Shown piece after piece: positions 31,695 to 39,315 of a DNA stretch of 54,682 nt. The DNA lies in contig CANDBF010000005.1 in assembly GCA_947382865.1 (NCBI GenBank), forward strand, positions 1 through 54,682, read 5' to 3'. The stretch's first letter is position 1; every line of letters begins with the position of its first letter. The notes below the pieces were generated by a model. It made no database searches, was not told the DNA's origin, and saw only the letters and a list, made by a program, of their open reading frames with translations. The position numbers were made by a program, and so were the translations under genes. Source of the DNA: an uncultured Clostridia bacterium. GTDB lineage: Bacteria; Bacillota; Clostridia; Christensenellales; CAG-917.

Positions 31695-32603
31695 ATGGAA
31701 AATAAAGATTACGGTTCTAATATTAAAATTTCGATGAACGCCGTTATAAGTACGGCGGTTGCAATAGTGTTTATGCTGATAGGCATTTTCGCGATAGATA
31801 GGTTCGACGTTATGGGAGCGGACAACGGTGCGGAATATTGGATAGGAAAGGTTCTCAACGCAGTTGCCACTTTCGTCATAATGATAGCGGTAGGCAATCT
31901 GTGTGAGGAAAGCCGCAAGAAACGGGATAAGAATTATATAGACCGCGTCAAGGCTATCGGGCAGAATTATCAGCTGTTAATGCAGAACGGCGAAAGCGCG
32001 CAGATGGAGCAGTTCCTGCACAATATCAACCGAGCCAATAAATACGAAGCGTACATTAAATCGTTGCGCAGGAAGCATAGCCGTTGCCGTAATGCCGAAA
32101 AGAAATTGAAAATAGAGGAGAAACTGCTTGCAACGCCCGACGAGGTTTGGAGCGACGTTAAGCGCGTGCGATATCATCAAGTAACGTATAATCTTCTGAT
32201 TGCCGCAGACTATGACGTAAGCGAGAACAGCTCGGAATTTGAAATGCGCACGCATAAGCCTTTGCTGGCGCTTAAAAAGCTGTGCGTAAAACTGATAGCA
32301 CTTATGGCGTTTGGTTGGTTCGCGATAGATATAGGATATTCGCTTCTGGGCTTTACTAAGGAAATGATAGTGCCGCTCATCGTGAAAATCATAATGATAC
32401 TTCTAAGCGCGTATAGTGGCGTGTCGTTCGGCTACACGGTTATGGACAGACAGAAGAGCGTTCTTAAAAACAAGCTGCGTATATTCTCCCAGTTCCGCAC
32501 AAGGATAGAGGACAAGTCCCTTACCGACGACAACCGCTTTGCCGTGGAGATTGAGAAAGACGCATTTGTGGAGAAGTTGAGAAGTATATCGTCCTCGATT
32601 TAG
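31695..32603 (+). CDS. Phage membrane protein, 302 residues
   Basis: Two membrane helices near the N-terminus (about 13-35 and 52-70), a long charged helical domain (about 75-190) and two more helices (about 200-245), then a soluble tail. AAAGGAT precedes ATG 31695. It shares the two-plus-two helix arrangement with the preceding gene. Family not recognised. It is the last gene of the prophage remnant; no lysin follows. Confidence 0.5.
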   Translation: MENKDYGSNIKISMNAVISTAVAIVFMLIGIFAIDRFDVMGADNGAEYWIGKVLNAVATFVIMIAVGNLCEESRKKRDKNYIDRVKAIGQNYQLLMQNGESAQMEQFLHNINRANKYEAYIKSLRRKHSRCRNAEKKLKIEEKLLATPDEVWSDVKRVRYHQVTYNLLIAADYDVSENSSEFEMRTHKPLLALKKLCVKLIALMAFGWFAIDIGYSLLGFTKEMIVPLIVKIIMILLSAYSGVSFGYTVMDRQKSVLKNKLRIFSQFRTRIEDKSLTDDNRFAVEIEKDAFVEKLRSISSSI

Positions 32604-32731
32604 GGGACGATATATTTTATTTGACTAAGTTCTTTTATTAATGTAGTATTTAATCAACTTTTACAAGAGAAATGGCATATGAAAAAGCTCGATTGCTTAT
32701 GAAACCAGAATCGAATTGGTTGATATAAGCA

Positions 32732-32764
32732 AAAAGAGGAGTGTTTGGTCACTCCTCTTTTATA
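32732..32764 (+). terminator. Strong terminator at the end of the prophage operon
   Basis: AAAAGAGGAGTG (32732-32743), loop TTTGGT, CACTCCTCTTTT (32750-32761), then AT-rich sequence. A perfect 12-bp stem. The stretch 32604-32931 contains no gene I can support; its right part (32825-32895) is AT-rich and holds a short direct repeat TAGTCACA (32868-32875 and 32880-32887). Confidence 0.75.
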
Positions 32765-32931
32765 ATGTGCTCAAATAAGATTCTCAATCCGTAATCTCAA
32801 ATGTATTCTAATATAAGTTATGCGAATTTGTCAATAAATTTATTCACTAATTTTTCATTTTGGCATTATAGTCACATTCGTAGTCACAAAATATACAAAA
32901 ATATAGTAAAAATTATTAAAAACCATAAAAG

Positions 32932-32967
32932 AAAACCGTCTAAACAGTGCACTATTTAGACGGTTTT
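32932..32967. terminator. Terminator behind tRNA-Ala
   Basis: AAAACCGTCTAAA (32932-32944) and TTTAGACGGTTTT (32955-32967), a perfect 13-bp stem with T-runs on both strands. It ends the minus-strand tRNA transcript and blocks plus-strand readthrough from the prophage. Confidence 0.8.
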
Positions 32968-32975
32968 TCTTGTTT

Positions 32976-33051
32976 TGGTGGAGACATGGGGAATCGAACC
33001 CCAGACCTTTTGAATGCCATTCAAACGCTCTACCAACTGAGCTATGCCCCC
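32976..33051 (-). tRNA. tRNA-Ala (GGC)
   Basis: A 76-base cloverleaf including encoded CCA. The acceptor GGGGGCA pairs with TGTCTCC (two G-U pairs), the D arm has AGCTCAGTTGGTAGAGC, the anticodon stem-loop TTTGA-ATGGCAT-TCAAA gives anticodon GGC, and the T arm has GGTTCGATTCC. The 3' end faces the prophage remnant, the usual geometry of a tRNA attachment site, but no duplicated tRNA end is visible at the left junction near 20.9 kb. Confidence 0.95.
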
Positions 33052-33062
33052 ATAGCTTTATC

Positions 33063-33090
33063 ATTATACCATATTTTGCTGAGTTGGCAA
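33063..33090 (-). promoter_or_regulatory. Promoter of tRNA-Ala
   Basis: Minus strand TTGCCA (33090-33085), 16-bp spacer, TATAAT (33068-33063), ending 11 bases before the tRNA. Confidence 0.75.
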
Positions 33091-33122
33091 GGATTTCAAC
33101 GTAATTTATTTGAGCGGACATA

Positions 33123-33151
33123 TTGCTTTGCGTTGCGCTTTACTATATAAT
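33123..33151 (+). promoter_or_regulatory. Promoter of the alpha/beta hydrolase gene
   Basis: TTGCTT (33123-33128), 17-bp spacer, TATAAT (33146-33151). The leader of about 27 bases carries the ribosome-binding site GGGGCGAGG. Confidence 0.7.
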
Positions 33152-33185
33152 CTTAACGTATTCGTTTTAGGGGCGAGGATATTTT

Positions 33186-34175
33186 GTGGCAAAGAAAAAA
33201 TATGCGATAGACAGAAAGGAAATTTTCGAGTGTGCGGGTACTGCGTATCATTTGCGCATACGTTCTCAGTCCGCGAATAATCCCGTAGTGCTGTTTCTGC
33301 ACGGCGGATTAGGAAGTCCCGACAGGGGACAGATTATGGAGTTTCAATCTCCGCTTGCGGACAAGTTTACGCTTGTTGCGTGGGACCAGCGCGGTGCGGG
33401 ATTGGCGTATACGAAGGCGGATAGAAAGAACTTTGCGCAGATAACCAAAGAGTGCTATGTCGAAGACGCGCACAACATCGTAAAACATTTGAAATCCGAA
33501 TTCCGCAAAGAAAAAATTATAATTGTCGGACATTCTTTCGGTTCCGTTTTGGGCGTATGGCTTACGCAGAAGTATCCCGAGGATATCGAGGCATTCGTAG
33601 GAGTAGGGCAATGTGTGGACTACGCCGAGAACGAACAACTGTCTTATCGGTTTGCGCTTGACGAATGCCGTAGAATTAACGACAAAAAAGGCGTTGCCTC
33701 GCTTGAAAAAATCGGATTTCCTACGGACGGCAAATACAAAAACAACCATCAAAAAAGTCTTATGAAGCAGCGCGCGATTTTGCATAAATTAGGGGGCGCG
33801 ACCTATGCCAATCGCAAGCCCTACTGGCGCGAACTTCTGTTTCACGACGTGCCGATTATAAAGAAAGAATACGGTTTGGCGGGGCTTACAAAGTACGTCA
33901 AAGGTTTGATGTTTTTGCAAAAGACGCCGGTCGCAGCGACAAATCCCGATTTCATTAATACCGCTAAAACCTTGAAGGTACCCGTATATTTGCTGTTGGG
34001 GCATCACGATTACAACTGTCCGTTCGAGCTCGCCGAGCGGTGGTTAAACGGGCTGTCCGCACCCGAGAAAAACCTCGTTTGGTTTGAAAATTCCGCGCAT
34101 TCTCCACAGTGGGAGGAATCCGATAAATGGAATGAATGTTTTATAAGATTGTTTATAAAATCACCGAATCAATAG
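33186..34175 (+). CDS. Alpha/beta hydrolase, proline-iminopeptidase-like
   Basis: 329 residues. Oxyanion motif LFLHGGLGSP, Trp-Asp-Gln-Arg-Gly-Ala-Gly strand (AWDQRGAGLA), nucleophile elbow GHSFGS, a late acid in LLGHHDYNCP and catalytic His in FENSAHSP, in the order of proline iminopeptidases and related S33 enzymes. The cap region (about 150-240) is helical. GTG 33186 is used; no ATG fits before the first strand. The substrate cannot be assigned. Codon use is host-like. Confidence 0.85.
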   Translation: MAKKKYAIDRKEIFECAGTAYHLRIRSQSANNPVVLFLHGGLGSPDRGQIMEFQSPLADKFTLVAWDQRGAGLAYTKADRKNFAQITKECYVEDAHNIVKHLKSEFRKEKIIIVGHSFGSVLGVWLTQKYPEDIEAFVGVGQCVDYAENEQLSYRFALDECRRINDKKGVASLEKIGFPTDGKYKNNHQKSLMKQRAILHKLGGATYANRKPYWRELLFHDVPIIKKEYGLAGLTKYVKGLMFLQKTPVAATNPDFINTAKTLKVPVYLLLGHHDYNCPFELAERWLNGLSAPEKNLVWFENSAHSPQWEESDKWNECFIRLFIKSPNQ

Positions 34176-34493
34176 TTTATACGAGCAAAAGCGCATCAAA
34201 TCGAATCCGTCCGTAATTTTCCAAGTTACAAGCTCTTTTTCAAGGCTAAAATTAGAACATGGTATGCATTCAATATTTTCAATATTACGGGCTTCTATAA
34301 CGTCACCATAAGTTATGACAATGCGTTTTCCCCAAGCGGTATAGAATGTAATAATTAAATCCGAACCGTCCTGTTTGATTTCTTCTATGCAGGCATCGTG
34401 CAGACCACGGCATACTGTGTGGAAGTCTGAAATATCTTGTTCATTTTTAATCTCGAAAATTGTGACGACAGGCAGCGGCGGAAAAGTAACAAA
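34161..34493 (-). pseudogene. Truncated gene of unknown function
   Basis: An open frame of 110 codons on the minus strand with no ATG or GTG start, running from a TGA at 34494-34496 to the stop at 34161. The peptide (YTAWGKRIVITYGDVIEARN, then CIPCSNFSLEKELVTWKITD) is protein-like, with balanced composition. It overlaps the end of the hydrolase gene by 15 bases in convergent orientation. Its 5' end is cut close to repeat copy 2. It resembles small accessory or immunity-type proteins only in size; family unknown. Confidence 0.45.
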
Positions 34494-34584
34494 TCAATTT
34501 TTCTGCGGTATTACAGCAATCATTAAGGGAGCAGTTGGGTATTATCGGCGACTAATATTTGTGGTATAAACTTATATGCTAAAA

Positions 34585-34669
34585 TTAAAAAGAAAGGGAA
34601 CGCGGTGACCGTTCCCTTTCGCCTTGCTCTCCCAACACAAGGCAAAGCCATGAGGCATTTATGAATGAC
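34585..34669 (-). ncRNA. Small RNA E, second copy of RNA D
   Basis: Same layout as RNA D: promoter at 34676-34704, first hairpin GCCTTG/CAAGGC with a different loop, terminator AAAGGGAACG (34593-34602) with CGTTCCCTTT (34610-34619) and a U-run. Here it lies on the same strand as, and ahead of, the truncated minus-strand frame. Confidence 0.65.
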
Positions 34670-34675
34670 ATATAC

Positions 34676-34704
34676 ACAATAACAGCAAAAATTCGCTAAG
34701 ACAA
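34676..34704 (-). promoter_or_regulatory. Promoter of RNA E
   Basis: Minus strand TTGTCT (34704-34699), 17-bp spacer, TATTGT (34681-34676), identical to the promoter of RNA D. Confidence 0.55.
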
Positions 34705-34865
34705 GCCAATTTGCAACAAAAATCGGCATTCGACAAAGGTAGTTAAGAAAAGACAAATTTCGACAGAGATATAGAATCACACTCGCAAGGGTGCGCTTTT
34801 TATATACAAAATTTATGAGATGCTTGCATACATAAGATAGCGTCAGTTTGATCGCAGGTCACAAG

Positions 34866-34903
34866 GGACAACAGTAGTTGTCCGAGCATTGCACAAATCA
34901 ATG
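34866..34903. other. Pair of small hairpins in a gene-free stretch
   Basis: GGACAAC-AGTA-GTTGTCC (34866-34883) is followed by CATTG (34887-34891) with CAATG (about 34899-34903). The stretch 34812-35103 has no gene I can support. It may be a structured RNA or the remnant of a repeat. Confidence 0.35.
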
Positions 34904-35103
34904 CGCAATTCGAGCCTTAAAGGATTTGTATATAAATATTGTATGCTATTTGATATTATCATTAATACCACGCACGCAGTGAGTCATCAAGCAAATCATA
35001 TAGCGAAATATTGCAGGAGTTTACAGCGATAGTATAATTTGATAGCGTTTAATGATTTGCGCGATAGGAACGAGAAAATGCGACAAAGAGGCAAAGCATT
35101 CTC

Positions 35104-35131
35104 AAAAGAAAACGCGTGCCATACAGCACGC
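35104..35131 (-). terminator. Terminator of tRNA-Val
   Basis: GCGTGC (35114-35119) with GCACGC (35126-35131). On the minus strand the stem is followed by GTTTTCTTTT. Confidence 0.65.
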
Positions 35132-35141
35132 ATTTTCTCGT

Positions 35142-35218
35142 TGGTGGAGACGACAAGGCTCGAACTTGTGACCTCCACGATGTCAACGTGGCGCTCTAAC
35201 CAACTGGGCTACGCCTCC
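35142..35218 (-). tRNA. tRNA-Val (GAC)
   Basis: A 77-base cloverleaf with encoded CCA. Acceptor GGAGGCG pairs with CGTCTCC, D arm AGCCCAGTTGGTTAGAGC, anticodon stem-loop CCACG-TTGACAT-CGTGG gives GAC, T arm ACAAGTTCGAGCCTTGT. Intact; no sign of insertion at its 3' end. Confidence 0.95.
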
Positions 35219-35229
35219 AAAGCATTGAC

Positions 35230-35258
35230 ATATTACTATAATTTCGGCAAGATGACAA
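35230..35258 (-). promoter_or_regulatory. Promoter of tRNA-Val
   Basis: Minus strand TTGTCA (35258-35253), 17-bp spacer, TAATAT (35235-35230), placing the start point about 5 bases before the tRNA. Confidence 0.65.
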
Positions 35259-35284
35259 GCACTTTTGACCAATTCATAAAAAAA

Positions 35285-35313
35285 TTGCAATCCGAAGGGC
35301 AATATGCTACAAT
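35285..35313 (+). promoter_or_regulatory. Sigma-A promoter, probable leaderless transcript
   Basis: TTGCAA (35285-35290), 17-bp spacer, TACAAT (35308-35313). The expected start point is the A of ATG 35320. The AAGGG inside the spacer would not be transcribed, so no ribosome-binding site remains. Confidence 0.6.
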
Positions 35314-35319
35314 GTGCGT

Positions 35320-36522
35320 ATGAGTCGCGATAAATTTGACGTTATTATTATAGGCGGAGGAGCAAGCGGTCTGTTTTTGGCATCTCAACTGCCTCCGAAT
35401 CTGTCGGTTGCGCTCATTGAAAGCAATGAACGAGTGGGTAAAAAGCTGCTTTCGACGGGCAACGGCAAGTGCAATCTCACCAATCTCGATATGAATATCG
35501 TGCATTACAACAAGCCGAGCGCCGTAGAGGAGATTCTCGATCGCTTCGACGCGCACGATACGATATCCACTTTCGAGAAAATGGGGCTTATTACAAAAGT
35601 CATAGACAAGCGCGTATATCCGTACAGCGAGTGCGCGTCCACGGTGCTGGACGTATTGCGCCGCGCGGTCGAGAGGAACGGCACTCATATTTTCACGGGA
35701 CATTTTGTAAATTTCATCGAGAGCTTCAACGACGCTTTCACCGTAAGCGGAGTGATAAAGCACGACGACAAGCCAAACGAAGCGTTTTCTTTTGGAGCCG
35801 AGAGCATGGTGCTTGCGACGGGCTCGCCCGCCACTTTCGGCAGAGACAGCACGAGTCTGTACACTGCGTTCGGGCATAAGACGAGGCAGATGACCCCCTG
35901 TCTGGTTCCGATAAAAACGGACAAGGAGCCTATCAAGGGCTTGCAGGGCGTACGCGTCAAAGCGGGCGTGCGCATAGGATACAGATACGAAGTGGGCGAG
36001 GTGCTGTTCAAAGATTTCGGCGTAAGCGGCATAGCGGTGTTCAATATGTCGGGCGAGATAGCGAGGGGCAGAGCGCATGCGGGAGATATGCTCACGATAG
36101 ACTTTATGCCTGAATACTCGCGCGCGGAGGTAGAGGAAATTTTGCGCAAACGCGACAGCAACCTGTCGGTCGGGGAGCTCCTTACGGGCACCTTCCACAG
36201 CAAGGTGCAGGACAGAATTATTGTCGCCGCGGGCTGTTCATCGCAGGATAAAGCCGCAGGCAAAATAAGCGCGCTCGCCGCCGCGATAAAGAGCTATAAG
36301 CTCGTTATCGAAGGGCTCGCCGACGTCAGCCTTGCGCAGGTTATGTCTGGCGGATTGGATATACGGGAGTTTGACCAGAGCCTTATGTCCTTAAAGGTCA
36401 AGGGCGCGTATGCCGTAGGCGAGGCGTTGGATATTGACGGCGATTGCGGCGGATATAATCTGCAATGGGCGTGGAGCAGCGCCAAAGCCGTCGCCGTTGC
36501 CATTGCGAAAAGAATGTTATAA
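35320..36522 (+). CDS. HI0933/YhiN-type flavoprotein
   Basis: A 400-residue protein of the NAD(P)/FAD-dependent oxidoreductase family. The N-terminal FAD fold is VIIIGGGASGLFLASQ, followed by KLLSTGNGKCNLTN, typical of this family, a second GSPATFGRDS segment, and the C-terminal FAD loop GEALDIDGDCGGYNLQWAWS. The biochemical role of these flavoproteins is not established. ATG 35320 coincides with the predicted transcript start. The next gene follows after 21 bases. Confidence 0.88.
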   Translation: MSRDKFDVIIIGGGASGLFLASQLPPNLSVALIESNERVGKKLLSTGNGKCNLTNLDMNIVHYNKPSAVEEILDRFDAHDTISTFEKMGLITKVIDKRVYPYSECASTVLDVLRRAVERNGTHIFTGHFVNFIESFNDAFTVSGVIKHDDKPNEAFSFGAESMVLATGSPATFGRDSTSLYTAFGHKTRQMTPCLVPIKTDKEPIKGLQGVRVKAGVRIGYRYEVGEVLFKDFGVSGIAVFNMSGEIARGRAHAGDMLTIDFMPEYSRAEVEEILRKRDSNLSVGELLTGTFHSKVQDRIIVAAGCSSQDKAAGKISALAAAIKSYKLVIEGLADVSLAQVMSGGLDIREFDQSLMSLKVKGAYAVGEALDIDGDCGGYNLQWAWSSAKAVAVAIAKRML

Positions 36523-36543
36523 TTGACAGAGTTGGAGGTTAAT

Positions 36544-37053
36544 ATGTATAAAAGCAGTGATAAAACTACCGATTTTATAAAAATCGACATGCAAAATGGT
36601 GAAAGTATAGTTGTCGAGCTAGACTCTAATGCGGCGCCGCTTACGGTTGAAAATTTCAAGAAGCTGGTGTCGAGGGGCTTCTACGACGGGCTTATATTCC
36701 ATCGCGTAATATCCGGATTTATGATTCAGGGCGGCGACCCGCAGGGTACGGGAATGGGCGGCAGCAAAGACACCGTCAAGGGCGAATTTGCCGTCAACGG
36801 AGTGAACAATCCGCTTTCGCATACAAGAGGCGTTATATCGATGGCGCGCAGTCAGTTTTACAATTCCGCATCGTCGCAGTTTTTCATCTGTCACGCCGAC
36901 GCTACGTTTCTGGACGGACAGTACGCCGCGTTCGGAAGGGTCGTCGAGGGAATGGAGACCGTCGACGCTATCGCCCAGACGCCTACCGGCAGAAACGACA
37001 GACCGCTCGCCGAGCAGCGTATGAGTAAGGTGTATTTCGTCGAAAAGGTTTAG
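36544..37053 (+). CDS. Cyclophilin-type peptidyl-prolyl isomerase
   Basis: 169 residues. FHRVISGFMIQGGDPQGTG holds the active-site Arg and the FMxQGGD motif, and SQFFICHADATFLDGQYAAFG completes the cyclophilin core. No signal peptide, so cytoplasmic: it assists proline-limited folding. TTGGAGG precedes ATG 36544, better than the TTG seven codons upstream. Probably co-transcribed with the flavoprotein gene. Confidence 0.92.
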   Translation: MYKSSDKTTDFIKIDMQNGESIVVELDSNAAPLTVENFKKLVSRGFYDGLIFHRVISGFMIQGGDPQGTGMGGSKDTVKGEFAVNGVNNPLSHTRGVISMARSQFYNSASSQFFICHADATFLDGQYAAFGRVVEGMETVDAIAQTPTGRNDRPLAEQRMSKVYFVEKV

Positions 37054-37057
37054 AATT

Positions 37058-37286
37058 ATGGTCGATATTGACGCATGGTTATCAAAATTTTCGGGCGAAA
37101 TTGATCGCATATAAGGACGAGCTTCTGAATTGGGAAGCGAGCGACCTATTTCAGTTCTATTATCCGCCGTCCGCCGCACTCGACGTCGCGCGGAAACTAG
37201 GGAACGGTTCTGACATGCGCTTTGACGAGATGTCGGAGCTGTTGTTGAATTGGGCGACTGCCGTAATCATAGGTTATAAGGAATGA
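37058..37286 (+). pseudogene. Small frameshifted gene, about 75 codons
   Basis: ATG 37058 starts MVDIDAWLSKF and then stops at TAA 37112-37114. A second frame carries FRAKLIAYKDELLNWEASDL to IIGYKE and stops at 37286. Both halves share the Lys-Phe junction at AAAATTTT (about 37088-37095), so a single indel in this A/T run splits one protein of about 75 residues. It could be a sequencing error. Helical; function unknown. It follows the cyclophilin gene by 4 bases. Confidence 0.5.
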
Positions 37287-37293
37287 GGCTCGG

Positions 37294-38052
37294 CTATTGC
37301 AGGCTTATAGTAAACTCCGTAAAAGATGGTACAAACTCACTTCCGTCGAAATACAGCGTCCGGACGATATAGCCGAGTCTGTTTACTTCTGCGACGGCGG
37401 CGACGCTGCGATACGTAATCAGGCGCCACATCCCGTCCGAGGGGTTGAGCGAGGGCGAGACGAAGGATATGTCGTTGACGTAGGGCCGCTCTCCTTTTAC
37501 GCTCCCATCGGGAGAGAATATCATATCGTAAAATGATTTTTCCATATAACCTACGTATACGTCGAGCGCGTATTGAGTCTTGTCGTTGCGTATACGCATA
37601 AATCCGTCGGATTCAAATTCCGCGTCGAAGCGAGCATTTTTGCTGTCCGTTTTGTCGTCGTAAAGCAGTTGGTATGAATCGGTTTTCAATCGGTAAATCC
37701 GATAGTTTCCGTATCCGCCGCTCCCGCCTGTCTGCGACGAACAGAACAACAGTTTATCCTCCGCGCCGAAATCGAAAGCTGCTATCATCGGCGAGTATCC
37801 GTCTTCCAGCTTTATTTCGTACGGGTCGTAATTTTCAAAATGTACTGCGACCCTCAAATCGGACACGTAGATACCGCCCGTTCCGTATAGGCTTGCGATT
37901 CCTGCCGCGTTCCCGTCCCGAACAGCGACAACCTGTATGGCGTCGCCGTCGCCCGCCGCATATGCTATGTTTTTATCCGCAACGGAGAAACAGTACATTA
38001 TTGTCGAAAACAGAGCTATTATAGTTGACATCAACAGTATTCTTTTAGTCAT
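37294..38052 (-). CDS. Secreted protein of unknown function
   Basis: 252 residues with an N-terminal signal segment (about 5-33) ending near AYAA. The mature part is beta-rich (FDFGAEDKLLFCSSQTGGSG, YGNYRIYRLKTDSYQLLYDD), suggesting a beta-propeller or sandwich outside the cell. It ends 8 bases from the convergent small gene. ATG 38052 has no ribosome-binding site; CATAAT lies only six bases upstream, so the start may be leaderless. From 38053 to 38246 I see nothing else. Confidence 0.6.
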   Translation of the reverse strand: MTKRILLMSTIIALFSTIMYCFSVADKNIAYAAGDGDAIQVVAVRDGNAAGIASLYGTGGIYVSDLRVAVHFENYDPYEIKLEDGYSPMIAAFDFGAEDKLLFCSSQTGGSGGYGNYRIYRLKTDSYQLLYDDKTDSKNARFDAEFESDGFMRIRNDKTQYALDVYVGYMEKSFYDMIFSPDGSVKGERPYVNDISFVSPSLNPSDGMWRLITYRSVAAVAEVNRLGYIVRTLYFDGSEFVPSFTEFTISLQ

Positions 38053-38246
38053 AATTTCATTATGTGCGTAATGTCAATTTGTATAATTGCACAAGAGAGA
38101 TAATACAATCTAAACTATTAGAACGCCACTTTTCTCACAGTTTGATAACTTTCTATGTACAAAAATAAATTTATATTAATGATCGTTAAATTTGAAAATA
38201 GACCTTATTCAAATCAGTTCGGTTGCAGGCAGTGATTTGCTCGATA

Positions 38247-38519
38247 GTGTATCAGGTGTCGAAAGACGAATGCGAGAGACGCGTTCTCGACGCTTTGAAA
38301 GTCGGGTACCGTCATTTGGATACGGCGCAGAGCTATTTTAACGAGAAAGAAGTTGGCAACGCTATCGCAAATTCGGGCATTCCGCGCGAAGTAATCTTTT
38401 TGACGACTAAAGTATGGATAGAGTATTACGGCTATGAAGAAACGAAAGCGTCGGTATTGGATAGTTTGCGCAAGCTCAAAACGAACTATATCGACCTTAT
38501 GCTTTTGCATCAACCGTTT
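38247..38519 (+). pseudogene. Aldo/keto reductase fragment
   Basis: Encodes VYQVSKDECERRVLDALKVG, YRHLDTAQSYFNEKEVGNAI and KTNYIDLMLLHQPF, an internal piece of an AKR with the catalytic Asp and Tyr. The N-terminal strand is degenerate before 38247. At 38519 the sequence changes abruptly to unrelated AT-rich DNA where the restriction island begins. The 3' part is not found in the window, so this is a remnant, not a clean insertion. Confidence 0.75.
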
Positions 38520-38746
38520 ATAGGTTTGATTACTGCCTTCATTTGAATTTGTGCTTCTGCTAAAAGCAATTCTTCTTTTTCAATATCGTACTTTTTGTTT
38601 TTGCCTAATTGTTTCAAAATAGCATTTCTATCTTCTGGGAACTTGTTTAACTCCCTAGAAGTATCAATGATGTCTTTTTCATACTCAGTCAAATTTGATT
38701 TAGATTCAAGGAATTTAATAACGGCATCTACAACTTTATTGTTCAT
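38510..38746 (-). CDS. Small hypothetical protein, 78 residues
   Basis: Helical and charged (SNLTEYEKDIIDTSRELNKF). AAGGAGG precedes ATG 38746. The stop at 38510 lies 10 bases inside the AKR fragment, so the last codons may have been created by the junction. It is the leftmost gene of the restriction island. Function unknown. Confidence 0.55.
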   Translation of the reverse strand: MNNKVVDAVIKFLESKSNLTEYEKDIIDTSRELNKFPEDRNAILKQLGKNKKYDIEKEELLLAEAQIQMKAVIKPING

Positions 38747-38771
38747 AAAACCTCCTTTTATATCTTATAAC

Positions 38772-38813
38772 AAAAAAACCTAAATCAAACTTTTGAGGGT
38801 TAGATTTAGGTTT
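38772..38813 (-). terminator. Minus-strand terminator
   Basis: AAACCTAAATC (38776-38786) and GATTTAGGTTT (38803-38813), an 11-bp perfect stem followed on the minus strand by seven T. It separates the remnant frame at 38975-39160 from the 78-residue gene. Confidence 0.7.
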
Positions 38814-38974
38814 CACTTGGCGGATTTGACCAACCGCAATCCGATTGGTTTTTGTTTGAGGATAAGTTTGGGATGGTGGTGCCGTTGGAGCAGTTAAGAT
38901 TTTAGACTTAGATGTACCAGTGTAAAATGAGCAAATAATGGTTTATAGCACATTAAATGTGAATTTGCTATAAC

Positions 38975-39160
38975 CTAACACTCTTTGCTATTAAATGGCT
39001 TGGTCGATATTTCTATTTTTGATAATCGTTCGTTTATTTTTAATTCGTATTCAATCAATTCATCAGGCAGTTTTAATTTGTAACATTGCGAGTTAAATTT
39101 AGTAAGCAAGTATGGCTCAGTTCTTATTTGATGTATGCCAATTAATGATTTAGAAATAAT
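38975..39160 (-). pseudogene. 3' fragment of an unknown gene
   Basis: A 61-codon open frame without a start, between a TAA at 39161 and the stop at 38975. The peptide (IRTEPYLLTKFNSQCYKLKL, PDELIEYELKINERLSKIEI) looks like the end of a real protein. The remaining parts of 38747-39315 contain the two terminator hairpins and otherwise nothing I can support. Confidence 0.4.
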
Positions 39161-39202
39161 TTATGGATAGTTAGATGATAAGCGAAATACGAAAAAATGA
39201 AT

Positions 39203-39234
39203 AATACCGCGATAATTTAGTATCGCGGTATTTT
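39203..39234. terminator. Terminator behind hsdR
   Basis: AATACCGCGATA (39203-39214), loop ATTTAG, TATCGCGGTATT (39221-39232), with TT following on the plus strand. A perfect 12-bp stem, 80 bases after the hsdR stop. Confidence 0.7.
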
Positions 39235-39315
39235 AAGATGTTAATATTGATTATTTTTAGTTTTGATATGAAATAACTATTGAATTTTGCATCATCTTAT
39301 TGAGTCCTCACATCA

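Larger units (their letters stand above)
34585..34811. repeat. Long direct repeat, copy 2
   Basis: Shares about 227 bp with 26719-26947, including the RNA, its promoter and the small plus-strand hairpin CACTC-GCAA-GGGTG (34780-34793). It lies outside the prophage remnant, right of tRNA-Ala, so the repeat unit moves or spreads separately from the phage genes. Confidence 0.75.

Noticed and set aside
20911..33051. tRNA-Ala as proven attachment site of the prophage
   Set aside because: Orientation fits, but no copy of the tRNA 3' end is found near 20.9 kb and no integrase gene remains.
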